Assembly (NCBI GenBank): GCA_964617455.1
Contig: CAZTYF010000019.1
Location: 1 to 34,524, forward strand
DNA: 34,524 nt
Direction: 5' to 3'
From: Monoglobus sp964617455
GTDB taxonomy: Bacteria > Bacillota > Clostridia > Monoglobales > Monoglobaceae
Positions 24,901 to 34,524 of this stretch are shown piece by piece (within the stretch, counting starts at the first letter, position 1; each line of letters starts with the position of its first letter). A program made the translations under genes and the position numbers. Under the pieces are notes generated by a model that saw only the letters and a program-made list of their open reading frames with translations, searched no databases and was not told the origin of the DNA.

Positions 24901-27900
24901 ATGATGTCAACTTTACCTGGCAAGTTCTTGACCATACGGAACCAACCTTTACAAATGCGAGACGCTTTACAGCGGGCAATGTGCCAATATACGCACCTCA
25001 GACCGATGAAAATCCTGGTGAGTTGATACACTGGTATGCACCAAATTGCACCTATACTTACACCGGAAACGCAGACCTCACTTCCGACAATGACAAGGCT
25101 TCAATCGCCGAGATGAAGGAATACTTAAAGCGTTTTGCTTACATACCCAATGCGGATGGCACGAATGAGTATACCGAATATAAGCTAAACGACATGACAA
25201 TCGATTGGGGCATCAGAGTATACTCAGACGGTTCCGTGAAGGTTGACTTTAACGATGGCACCGACAGTGATAACGAATATGTTGACGTAAATCCCAAACC
25301 GGTTTTTGCCTATAATGATAAAAATCCGGCAATTGGCATGGATGGCAGATATTTAAGCACACTCCTAATCGAAGTGCCCGATCATTACGGAAATGTCGAG
25401 GCAACAACTCCCGCTTTCGTGACGCTTGCGTGGGCAGGCGGCAATGCGGAAAATATCCTGTCGCACTACTTTACCGCAGCCGGAACTATTTATCACAAGC
25501 CGGGCGAAACCGACCATGACAAAGTTGTTTTGAGCTCTTCGGAACGTTTTGTCTGCGATTCCGAACTTGAAGAAGACAGAACATATATGCATCAATACGC
25601 CGGAGAGTATTATGCAAACGACGGCTCCGACTGGGGCATGGAAATAACCTCGGACGGAGATGTTAAAATAAAATTCGGCACGGATGATTATCGGGATGTT
25701 GCCGTCGCTCCAACATACTCGCAACATGACGCATATGGCAGATATGTTTCAAGCATTGTTGTTCCGTTTGAAGGCTGGTATAGCAATGTTGAGTGCACGC
25801 AGCCCGCAACTCTCACGCTGGCGGCTAATCTCAAAAACACCGGCACTAATGAGGAATATATCAACAATTACTTTACTCTTTATGAAACAACGGTATATAA
25901 GCCCGATGCCGACCAAGACGGACAGCCCGAACATCTGACCCTTGGCAATATCGATTTCGCGGCCGAGCATGATTATTTGAACGCACAGCAGTGGCTTTCA
26001 CAAAACAAGTATCAGGGAGTATACCATCCGCAAATGACTGACAAGTGGTATGCCGAGGTTGATGGTGACGGCAGAATATTTTTCTATGTTGAAGACCCGA
26101 CTGTGACCGGGACGGAACATGACGGATACAGGCAGATAAAACCCCATATCTTACTAAGAGCGGAATTAACCGATGCTACTCACGTGGCAAGCGGAGTCAG
26201 GGGCTTTACGGTAATGTTCCCCAATGCGCGCTATTATCAAGCCAACAACAGCATACAGGCCGTTGAGCAGCCTATAAAAGTATCCTTCAGCGCAGGTACA
26301 ATAAACGGCGAGGCACCAACATTAGGCGACGAATCCGGATATATCAGTGCGAACAACACCACACTTTATGATGCAAAAAATCCGGACGGTTCCGACTGGG
26401 AGATTATCGCTGACAAGGAAGATCCAAACTATAACAAGACGTTCACCAAATTCTATGCTGCCGATAGAGCATACAGCGATTCCAACAAAGAGAGAGCCCG
26501 AGAATACTTTAAAGATTTCGCCGGATATTATTCAATGGATAATCCGGAGTATCCCTACGCCATTGAAATTACCGAAGCGGGCGATATAATCTGGCAATCC
26601 GAAGGTGAATCCCCTACCGGTCAAGATCCGATTGCATACAACGCAGATGTGGCATTTAACAGTGACAACGCCACACTCACCGAAGACGCCGATGGAAATC
26701 CCATGCATCTTCCAAAGACGATTTATCTGTGGTATAACGGCTTCAGAGGCATCGCAAAAGATAATGATGATGTCGCAGGTGCATACTCGCCCTTCCAAAG
26801 AGGAGACGTAACTTGGAACAATTATAACAGGAACGCCACGGAGGCACTCACATACCATACGTTCAAAGGCGGAACACCGGTGCTCTATAAAGACAACAAA
26901 GGTACCGAGGAAACCGAACCTGCCCTTGCCGTAGATGGCAACTACCGCTATTTGGCCGGCGAAAAAGACGGAGACCCTGTTGTACCCGACGGTACATATG
27001 AGACTGCGGATGATAAATACAGGATTGAAGTAAAGACAACGGATGGTAAAACCACATACACATTTATCGCTCCCGACGGCGGCGAGTATCCTCTCTCTGC
27101 TTTGGGTTCGAATGACAGCCGTTATCTGAGAGGTAAGATAGGTGAAACATTTGTATTCGGTACATTCATGCCCGCATACGGTGCTCTTGTAACAAGCTCC
27201 ATCGGCCGAATCAGTTATACAAATAAGGCGGGAGAGGTTGTGAGCATAGAGCCCAACACGCCGTTTACGAATTACAATTATGACGAGGGCAACGGACCGA
27301 TTGTTGTTGTAAATCCGGGTCAAACTCTCGAAAACGGCACTAAGTACAACCGTTTTGCCCGCGCAATGCACAATGTGGAAGATGGCGGAACCATATATCT
27401 GAATGATGACATCGAGATTGGTTATCTGGCTGAGATTACCGGTGAAAAGACCATTACCATCGATGGCCAAGGACATACAATCTCCCGTGCTACAGGCGGA
27501 GGAATCCCTTATACCGGTACAATGTTGAAGATTGATGAAGGCGACAATGTCACATTGAAGAATGTAAAAATCGACGCCGGAGCATATTGGTATTGGGAAA
27601 ATGATCTCCTCAATGCATATATCCAGATGAATCAAGAGGGTATAAGATTAGCAGACGGAACCCGAATTATACCCGATCAACCAAAGAATTATGCAGGACA
27701 TACTCCTCTTTCATACGGTAAAAGAGTTCCGGATGATAAGATGCTTCCAACCGACAAATCTCTCCAACAGCTTGAAGATGAAGGTTACCTGAAAACGGAT
27801 TTGCTCAACTATCCCGAAGATATTCCCGAATTACAGAATAAAGAGGGAGAAGAAGGCACAAACATAATCAGTACAGGCAGTCTGATTCAGGTTGGCGGTT

Positions 27901-30900
27901 CTTTGACGGTACAGGATTCGGATATTGGCTGGATGAGCACATATAACGACGCAACACAGGCATATGGCCAATATGCTGTGTTTGGAGTTACCGCACCAAA
28001 TGCCAAGATCGACCTTCTCGGAAATACGGATATCCACAATGTTGATGCAAACAACGGAGCTCTCGTAGGTGGTATGAATGCCACAACGGTAAATATTGCC
28101 GGTAACACCAAAATTCGCGAATTCTATTCAAATCACCAAAACGGCGGTTTGATAGGTATGGGTGGCGGATCGGTTGTAAACATCAAGGACAATATTGAAA
28201 TTTTTGATATATTTGCATACAACTGCAACGGAACCGTTATTATGAATAATGGCGGCACCTTGACCATGAGCGGCGGACGTATTCATCACGCAGTAGGCAG
28301 TCGAGGCTCCAGTAACGGCCATGGCATGATATTCTATATCTATCGTAACAGCGATTTCAGTATGACCGGAGGCGAGCTTGACAACAATATGGGCGTCGGC
28401 ACAAGTGTAATTTATCAGCAGCCCAGTTCAAATCATATGGAGCTTGATGGCGGATACATTCACGACAATAAGAGCTGCGAATACTATTATACCGCATCCG
28501 GAAGCAAATCCAACACGGAAAAGGATCTTGTTGTCCTTTCTGACACCACGTTTGGGCCGGATATGAAACTTGATGATTCTGTTCTTGTCGATGGATACGG
28601 AAATCTGACCAATAACGGTGAAATGAAAGGTGAGATTACCGTAACAGGTTATGATGACGGAAGCGAAGGACATTCGACGTTTGTCAACAATGGCGTAGTT
28701 GACGGCGATGTGCATCTCAAGTATGGTGCCGATATAACAAACAGCCCTGACGGCGTTATGAGAGGCAATGTAATTGTCGAAAAGGAAGACAGAGCATTAG
28801 AAGACCTCGGCCATAATTACATGAAGAATCAAGGCACAATCGAGGGCAACTTGAGTGTCATCAACGGAGCCGGAGTTTTCAGCAGCGGCTATATCAACGG
28901 AAAAGTTGATGTAAAAGCCGACGGCGAGATCATATTGGATGGCGGCGGCTATATCGAAGGCGATGTCACCCTCTATCCGAGAAGTGAAATCAGAACCAAC
29001 GACAACAGCCTACCCGGTCTTGTAAAAGGCACAATCACCATCGAGTATGAAGATGAATATGACAAACAGCGTTTTGAGGATATACTCAGAGACTCCAATA
29101 TCCAAGCCAATGAAATCATTTGGAAGCAGCACGAACATACCGCTGATGAACAGGTAATGCTTGAACCGACTTGCTACAGCGAGGGATACAGCTATTATCT
29201 CTGCACGGGCTGTAACGAGCAGTTTGATTACGAGACCTTGCCTATGACTCCTCATAGTATTCAGGAATCCGAGGTAATTCCTGCGACTTGCACCGAGACG
29301 GAAAAGACGGTATTTACTTGTCAAAACGCAGGTTGCGATTATAGCATGACAACCGAAACCGGCCCCGCGTTGGGACATAATGTTGTTATGGATAAGGAAA
29401 ATACTATCCCTGCCACAACAATTTCAACCGGTACCTTTGCCGTCAAGTGTTCCCGTGATTGCGGCTGGACTGAGACCGTCGATATCCCGATGCTCCCATT
29501 GGATATTCAGGAACATACCGACTGGATTGGCCCGTTTGAAAAGCAAGAAGCAACTTGTGCTACACCGGGAATATATCAATACTCATGTGTAGATTGCCAT
29601 CAAATAATCGAGATTGAAACACCGATGCTGCCTCATGATTTTAGCGATCCGGCGGAGATGGATCCCGATCCCGAAAAATATGTTCCTGCCACCTGCACCG
29701 AAGACGGAAGCTATCAGATGCGCAAAGTCTGCAAAAATTGCGGTGCGGTTGACGAAGAATCAATTGAGGTTGTAACCATCCCGGCGACAGGCCACACTTG
29801 GGTCAACGGCAATGTAAACGACGGCTGGGTTGTTGACGAGGAACATAGAACTTTCTGTACCGATGAGACCATACAAACCCGCGTGTGCGAAACTTGCGGT
29901 GAAGTCGAAACCGAAATTGCCCGTGCCAAGGCACATACTTGGGCTCCCTTGGGTGACGGCGACCTTATGCAGTGTACTGTTTGCGGTATGATTTACGGTG
30001 GTCTGAACATTGACTACACAACCCATTCAACGGCAGGTACACCGAGCGGACTTATGGACGCTATGAAGCGTACTTACGCCCCCGGAACCATGGCTATTGA
30101 ATTGTGGTATCCCACCAATGATGAAGACGATGAAAGCGCCGGCATCAAGAGCGGCAATTGGTATAAGGCAACGGCTCTCGGCAGTGCGGTATTTGTAGGC
30201 TGGAGCACGGTTGACTGCGGTGAGGAACCCTTCACAGAAGAACCGACAGGTGCAAACCTCGTAACAACAATTGATATTCCCGAAGGATCCGCAAACGATC
30301 CAAAGGTATTTGCGGTATGGGCTCTTGATAAAAACGAGAATCTCATTCCTGATTACAGCGAGGGCACGGTAACTTTGGCTTATCAAAGTCTCGCAGGTGT
30401 AAACGGAGATGTGCCCGAACCGATGACAGATTTGTTGCCCGGCGCCAGCTATCCGCTGATTACCGAAACAAATCTCACAACCGAGAGCGGCGATGTTTTC
30501 GCAGGCTGGAGTATTGTCCCGGCTACTGCAACCATACCGGCGGAAGGAGCCGTTTTGGAAAATACGACAGATGATTTGGGCAATGCGGTAACACGCTTTA
30601 CCTTTACGGATAAAGCCAAAGTGCCTCATGTTATCGATTTGGTATCCAGTCCCTATACGATTCCCGCTACAGCACGGGCAGGCGAAACCGTATATCTGTA
30701 CGCAGTATATGCAGAGGCAAACGACCAGGGGAATCCCGGATTTGATGTCGGTTATCATCATGTTGAATACTACGCTCCGGGAGCCGTTGGCAACCACGGC
30801 TATGACATTGATCCGGAAACCGGCAAGTTCTACACTTGCAATGACCACCATGAAGCCGGTTCTGTTGCAACCCTTATGGAGGTGCCCAGTGCTTCCGTTA

Positions 30901-32262
30901 TGATAAGCAAACGGGGTGCCGTTTTGGTCGGATGGACTCAGGATGAAGCATGGGCTGATGCGAGTCACCCGCCTATAACGACCGAATACGAGGAAACAAT
31001 CGGCACCGTTTCCGAGGTAACAATACCCGATGACGGAAACGCCAAAGTATATGCGGTATGGGCGATTGATACCAACAATAACCACATCCGCGACTACCAC
31101 GAAAATACGCTGACGCATACTTACTATCTGAATCAGCATCTCAGCAACAATGCCGGCAGTTCCACGGAGCCGACTCTGCCGTATACCGACGAAGCAGGCA
31201 ATGCGATAACAGAGTCCGCACTGAGAATTGCAAACGAGGAACTCCTTCCCGCAAGACAGGAGGGTATCCTTCCCGGACATGAAATTCCGTTCCCGGCGGA
31301 GGGCATCAAGTTCTCGGAGAGCAATGTCTTAGCCGAGGCAGACCTCTATTCCGCAGACGGCGAAACATTGATACATCACTACACGCAACTCGGATGGAGC
31401 GGATATAGCCACAGAGAAGCGCGCGAAGAGAGCGACGCATATAACTGGATAATCGGCTATGACCTGAAGGATAACCCCGATAATCCGAATGAACAGACGG
31501 ATCCCAACGGACGTCTTGACAAGAGCACAGAGCAATACTACAGAACAATCGCTGACGAAAGATTTGTCAATGCATATGCGGTATGGGCTGTCGATGACAA
31601 CAAAAACAATATACCCGACTACAACGAGACGCCATACAATGTTTCATTTGACGGCAACGGCTGTGATGAGAGTTCGACAATTCCGACTCCGCTTGAAAGC
31701 ATACTTCCCGAAACGGAAGTCGATGTTCCCGCAGATGACAGCGTGACAAAAGACGGTGCTGTTCTCCTGGGCTGGAGCTTCAGCAAACCGGAATCACTCG
31801 TTGATTCTGCCGATAAGGTGCCGGACGACTTGTCCAAAGACGGAAAACTCACCATTCCGCCGAGGCAGCCGGACGATGAGAGAACAGAACTGACGGTATA
31901 TGCCGTATGGGCGGTTGACAGCAACAAGAACGGAATTCCCGATTATGAGGAAACACCGGTACAACCTTCAAGCGAACCTTCGGCCGAGCCCTCAAGTGAA
32001 CCTTCAACAGAGCCTTCGGTCGAGCCAACCGAAATTCCTACGGCTACGCCGACAGTTGAACCTTCGGAGCCTTCAACGGAACCTTCGATTGAGCCGACTT
32101 TAGAGCCCACTGTGGAGCCTTCGGAAGCTCCGACCGAGACACCGACAACGAAACCCACTGCGGAACCTTCCGAGCCTTCGGCTGAGCCCTCAACCGAACC
32201 TTCAACAGAGCCTTCGGCCGAGCCAACCGAAATTCCCACGGCTACGCCGACAGTTGAACCTT
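21918..32262 (+). CDS. giant S-layer-anchored surface protein, main body (runs into assembly gap)
   Basis: About 3,450 residues up to the gap. The GTG at 21918 is only the first possible start after the frameshift; true translation should come from 21427. In order: about 12 related modules (21950-27100), each with a YFKNYAGTY-like start, then W-x-hydrophobic-x-I/V-D-x-D/E-G and a late LTLSW-like strand; a right-handed beta-helix-like region (27360-29100; GGTIYLNDDIEI, ITIDGQGHTISRA); cysteine repeats with CxxC pairs (29130-29990); InlB/Listeria-Bacteroides-like repeats (30000-31960) with four AVD-x-N-x-N-x-IPDY motifs; and a Pro/Ser/Thr/Glu stalk with PSEP, PTVEP and PTATP. The SLH domains lie beyond the gap. 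It is probably an adhesin or wall-surface structural protein; no catalytic site is recognised. Confidence 0.85.
21945..27130 (+). repeat. about twelve divergent protein modules in the giant gene
   Basis: Module starts lie near 21951, 22330, 22745, 23211, 23661, 24135, 24606, 25120, 25586, 25992, 26507 and 26950, that is every 375-515 bases (125-170 residues). Consensus by eye: Y-F-K-N-Y-A-G-T-Y, a variable loop, W-x-I/L-x-I-D-x-D-G-x-V, then Y-x-A, a WY/YY turn and L-T-L-x-W. The modules are diverged in DNA, so duplication is old. Confidence 0.7.
29130..29990 (+). other. cysteine-pair repeat domain in the giant protein
   Basis: At least seven C-x2-C (or similar) pairs occur within about 290 residues, for example CTGCNEQ, CVDCHQ, CKNCGAVDEE, CETCGEVETE and CTVCGM. 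They are separated by PATCTE-type and GHTW-type segments. Regular pairs suggest metal binding or stabilised small folds in an extracellular stalk. Confidence 0.65.
32001..32262 (+). repeat. 64-bp direct repeat, 198 bp apart, ending at the gap
   Basis: Positions 32001-32064 and 32199-32262 match over 64 bases with two differences. The second copy ends exactly where the N run begins. Both encode the STEPS, EPTEIPTATP and TVEP part of the stalk. Confidence 0.9.
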
Positions 32263-32362
32263 NNNNNNNNNNNNNNNNNNNNNNNNNNNNNNNNNNNNNN
32301 NNNNNNNNNNNNNNNNNNNNNNNNNNNNNNNNNNNNNNNNNNNNNNNNNNNNNNNNNNNNNN
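32263..32362. other. assembly gap of 100 N
   Basis: Exactly 100 N, the usual placeholder for a gap of unknown size. The reading frame before the gap and the open stalk/SLH frame after it differ by two bases. The true gap must therefore be 2 modulo 3 if the gene is intact. Confidence 0.95.
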
Positions 32363-33256
32363 GCACCCACGGCCACACCTACAAGCGGTCCGGTTACACC
32401 GCCTACGGCAACACCCACGGTTGCACCCACCGAGGCACCTACGGCAGCTCCCACGGAGACACCGACCGTAGAACCCACCGAGGAACCCAGTGCAACACCT
32501 ACGGTAGAACCTTCAAGTGAGCCCACGGCAGAACCCAGTGAAGAGCCTACAGCCACACCTGCACCCACTGCGACTCGCAGACCCGGCAGCTACGGCGGCG
32601 GAGGCGGCGGAGGCGGTTCCTTTGGAACAAGAGCCACTGCCACACCGAGCCCCACAGCAACGGTTGAACCGGGCGGAGAGCCCAACACCGGTGCGACACC
32701 GACTCCCGATACTTCAATCCCGGTTGGTTCGGAACAAGTATTCGAAGATGTACCGCCCGAATATTGGGCATATGATTACATCATGGATCTTTACTATGCC
32801 GGAATTATAAATGGCGAAACCGAGACTATGTTTGTGCCCGAGGGCAACATAACAAGAGCCGAATTCGCCAAGATGGCTGTGCTTCTCTTTGGACTCACGA
32901 CGCAGAGCACCGAATCCAAATTTGAAGATGTGACAGGTGAAGATTGGTTCGCAAGCTATGTAATAGCAGCGACGGAAGCCGGAATTGTTTTAGGCACAAG
33001 CGAAACGACATTCAGCCCGAATGATACTATAACCCGTGAACAGATGGCAGCAATAATCGGTAGAGCGATGAACATGTCTTCCGAAAATCCTTCCATATAC
33101 AGTGACAGTGATTCAATCGAAGATTACGCTTTGCCATATGTAACGGGTCTCACGGAGCAGGGAATCCTGACCGGAGATAACGGAATGTTCAGGCCAAAAG
33201 ATAACTCAACCAGGGCAGAAGCTGCAACAATCGTTGATAGAATAAGGAATTATTGA
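32363..33256 (+). CDS. C-terminus of the giant surface protein with three SLH domains
   Basis: The frame is open from the first base after the gap and encodes 297 residues. It continues the stalk (APTATPTSGP, TVEPTEEPSATPTVEP), then a glycine run GSYGGGGGGGGSFG near 32587-32630. Three SLH domains follow at about 32738-32905, 32921-33085 and 33098-33253. Their starts are FEDVPPEYWAYDYI, FEDVTGEDWFASYV and YSDSDSIEDYALPYV; ITRAEFA, ITREQMAAII and STRAEAATIV carry the conserved TRAE-type motif. Three C-terminal SLH domains usually bind pyruvylated secondary wall polymer, so the protein is held on the cell wall with its N-terminus outward. A different gene after the gap is possible but the matching stalk argues against it. 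Confidence 0.88.
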   Translation, partial: APTATPTSGPVTPPTATPTVAPTEAPTAAPTETPTVEPTEEPSATPTVEPSSEPTAEPSEEPTATPAPTATRRPGSYGGGGGGGGSFGTRATATPSPTATVEPGGEPNTGATPTPDTSIPVGSEQVFEDVPPEYWAYDYIMDLYYAGIINGETETMFVPEGNITRAEFAKMAVLLFGLTTQSTESKFEDVTGEDWFASYVIAATEAGIVLGTSETTFSPNDTITREQMAAIIGRAMNMSSENPSIYSDSDSIEDYALPYVTGLTEQGILTGDNGMFRPKDNSTRAEAATIVDRIRNY

Positions 33257-33323
33257 AACATTGGCACTGCCTATGAATGATATCTTGTAACATTTCGTAA
33301 CGAGCTGAATATCGTTAAATAGG

Positions 33324-33361
33324 AATCCTCCCGCAGTTTTGATTTGAACTGCGGGAGGATT
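33324..33361 (+). terminator. terminator of the giant gene
   Basis: AATCCTCCCGCAGTT (33324-33338) pairs perfectly over 15 bp with 33347-33361 around an 8-base loop, 68 bases past the stop. The stem is very strong, but the T-tract after it is short (ATTTGTG). Confidence 0.7.
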
Positions 33362-33780
33362 TGTGTAATATGAAGCTTGAAAATACAGACAGGGTTGTTT
33401 GGGCAATCGTGAAATAAGTGCTTCCAAGAGATAGACCTGTTAGCTCCTCGAACTGCTACAATACAACGTTGCGCATTGAAGTTATACTAAAGCATCGTAT
33501 GTCAATCGACATGTAGCGTGGTGGAAAAGGAAAATTAATTTCCCCATATTCAGTATAATCGGGAATCCTATTTTTTTTTTCATGCGTATAATTTTAATAT
33601 CAAAATAATTTATTAGATATCTTTTTTTATATTAATCGAAAAATTTTCAGTCAAATAATATAATAATCTTTTCCACTTAATAATCCGTAAGATAAACCAA
33701 GTTAATAGCATTGTAAAATGACCGCAAAAATTCATTTGTAACTTCTAAAATCTTTTCTATATGGTAAAATATACGAAAAA
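33362..33780. other. noncoding AT-rich spacer before the recombinase
   Basis: About 420 bases without a gene. It holds a T10 run at 33571-33580 behind a weak TTCCC/GGGAA stem, a small ATGTC/GACAT inverted repeat near 33500 and, before the recombinase, TAAAAT at 33765-33770 without a clear -35 box. Confidence 0.4.
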
Positions 33781-33793
33781 GGAGTTGCTGAAT

Positions 33794-34524
33794 ATGGAAA
33801 GAATCACAAAAAAGTATATTGAAAATTTCAAAGCATATTTGCAAAACGAAGAGCATGCGCCGGCGACTGTGGAGAAGTATGTCCGAGATGTAAGCACCTT
33901 TGGGACTTGGCTCGGAGGACGTGAATTTGATAAAAGGTCTGTCCTCGAATACAAAGAACGGCTCGTGGAAAACTACGCTCCCGCAAGTGTCAATTCAATG
34001 CTGTCGTCCCTCAACGCCTTTTTCCGTTTTATGGGATGGCACAACTTCCATGTGAAAACTCTTAAAATCCAAAGACAGATATTTGCCGGGAATGACAAAA
34101 TCCTAACCAAAGGGGAGTATGAAAGACTTCTGAAGGCCGCCCTCGGCAGAGGTGATAAGAGGCTGTATTACTTAATGCAAACCCTATGCAACACGGGGAT
34201 ACGAATTTCGGAGCTCAAGTATATAACCGTCAAAGCCGTAAAACTCGGAAAAGCTCAGATAAATTGCAAGGGCAAAATGCGGGTAATCATACTAACGGCA
34301 CCCCTGTGTAAAATGCTCAAAGGATATATCAAAGAGACGGGTATCACAAATGGAAGCGTGTTTCAAACCAAAACGGGAAAGGCTTTGGACAGAAGCAATA
34401 TCTGGAGAATGATGAAATCTCTGTGCGAAACTGCTGGGGTTCCCAAGGATAAAGTGTTTCCCCACAATTTCAGACATCTCTTTGCAAGGACATACTATTC
34501 CATACAAAAGGATGTGGTTCGGCT
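33794..34524 (+). CDS. tyrosine recombinase/integrase, truncated by the window end
   Basis: The frame begins with ATG after AAAAAGGAG and stays open to the window end (243 residues seen). Residues 1-95 form the SAM-like core-binding domain (YIENFKAYLQNEEHAPATVEKYVRD). The catalytic domain shows Arg137 in TGIRISEL, Lys161 in KGKMRVI and His224-x-x-Arg227 in PHNFRHLFA. The last His/Trp and the nucleophilic Tyr lie beyond the window. Family length is about 270-300, so only the last part is missing. It could resolve chromosome dimers, move an element or invert DNA; no partner repeats are visible in the neighbouring sequence here. Confidence 0.9.
   Translation, partial: MERITKKYIENFKAYLQNEEHAPATVEKYVRDVSTFGTWLGGREFDKRSVLEYKERLVENYAPASVNSMLSSLNAFFRFMGWHNFHVKTLKIQRQIFAGNDKILTKGEYERLLKAALGRGDKRLYYLMQTLCNTGIRISELKYITVKAVKLGKAQINCKGKMRVIILTAPLCKMLKGYIKETGITNGSVFQTKTGKALDRSNIWRMMKSLCETAGVPKDKVFPHNFRHLFARTYYSIQKDVVR

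Noticed and set aside
26532..27635. 367-codon minus-strand frame inside the giant gene
   Set aside because: Cys/Ile/Val-rich shadow translation typical of the reverse strand of the repeat modules.
30027..31280. 417-codon minus-strand frame inside the giant gene
   Set aside because: Antisense to the InlB-like repeats; composition implausible and no start signals.
32363..32471. Continuation of the giant frame after the gap (His/Arg/Pro-rich reading)
   Set aside because: It is an artefact of the arbitrary 100-N gap; the frame two bases off continues the stalk and reaches the SLH domains.

Overview
The window looks like a low- to mid-GC Gram-positive (Firmicutes/Clostridia-type) chromosome. Strong GGAGG ribosome-binding sites, consensus sigma-A promoters (TTGACA-17-TATAAT), an mreBCD/pbp2 shape operon with zapA, and a giant surface protein with C-terminal SLH domains all point that way. 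I cannot name a genus. A run of exactly 100 N (32263-32362) inside a repeat suggests a short-read or metagenome assembly.

Left accessory part (1-6860). Positions 122-660 hold what reads as a type I toxin-antitoxin locus: a 27-residue hydrophobic peptide with a perfect Shine-Dalgarno behind a folded leader, facing a convergent antisense RNA that shares a 14-bp terminator stem. Positions 640-1027 hold no convincing gene, only the remnant of a possible replication-protein gene, tandem 15-bp repeats and an array of palindromic 23-bp repeats. A three-gene minus-strand restriction-modification operon follows (6627 down to 1028) from a good promoter at 6752-6781: an adenine-methylase-like protein with the SAM-site half, an NPPY methylase protein, and a GIY-YIG-like/DEAH-helicase fusion whose C-terminus carries another SAM-site half. 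GC-rich hairpins lie between the second and third genes.

Middle core part (6872-17157, all minus strand). TraX-family membrane protein and methylglyoxal synthase come first by coordinate. The operon Nudix - zapA - U32 protein - maf - mreB - mreC - mreD - pbp2 is then transcribed leftward from near 17200. It couples cell elongation (MreBCD/PBP2) and division (ZapA) genes to housekeeping enzymes.

Right part (17158-34524, mostly plus strand). A four-gene polar amino-acid ABC importer is driven by two tandem consensus promoters and ends at a bidirectional terminator. Two tiny minus-strand genes with their own promoter follow. Then comes an approximately 11.8-kb gene (21427-33256) for a giant S-layer-anchored protein: signal peptide, about 12 related 125-170-residue modules, a beta-helix region, CxxC repeats, InlB-like repeats, a Pro/Ser/Thr/Glu stalk and three SLH domains. 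Its signal-peptide part is out of frame with the body at a G10 tract, a possible phase-variation switch or a sequencing error. The window ends in a truncated tyrosine recombinase.
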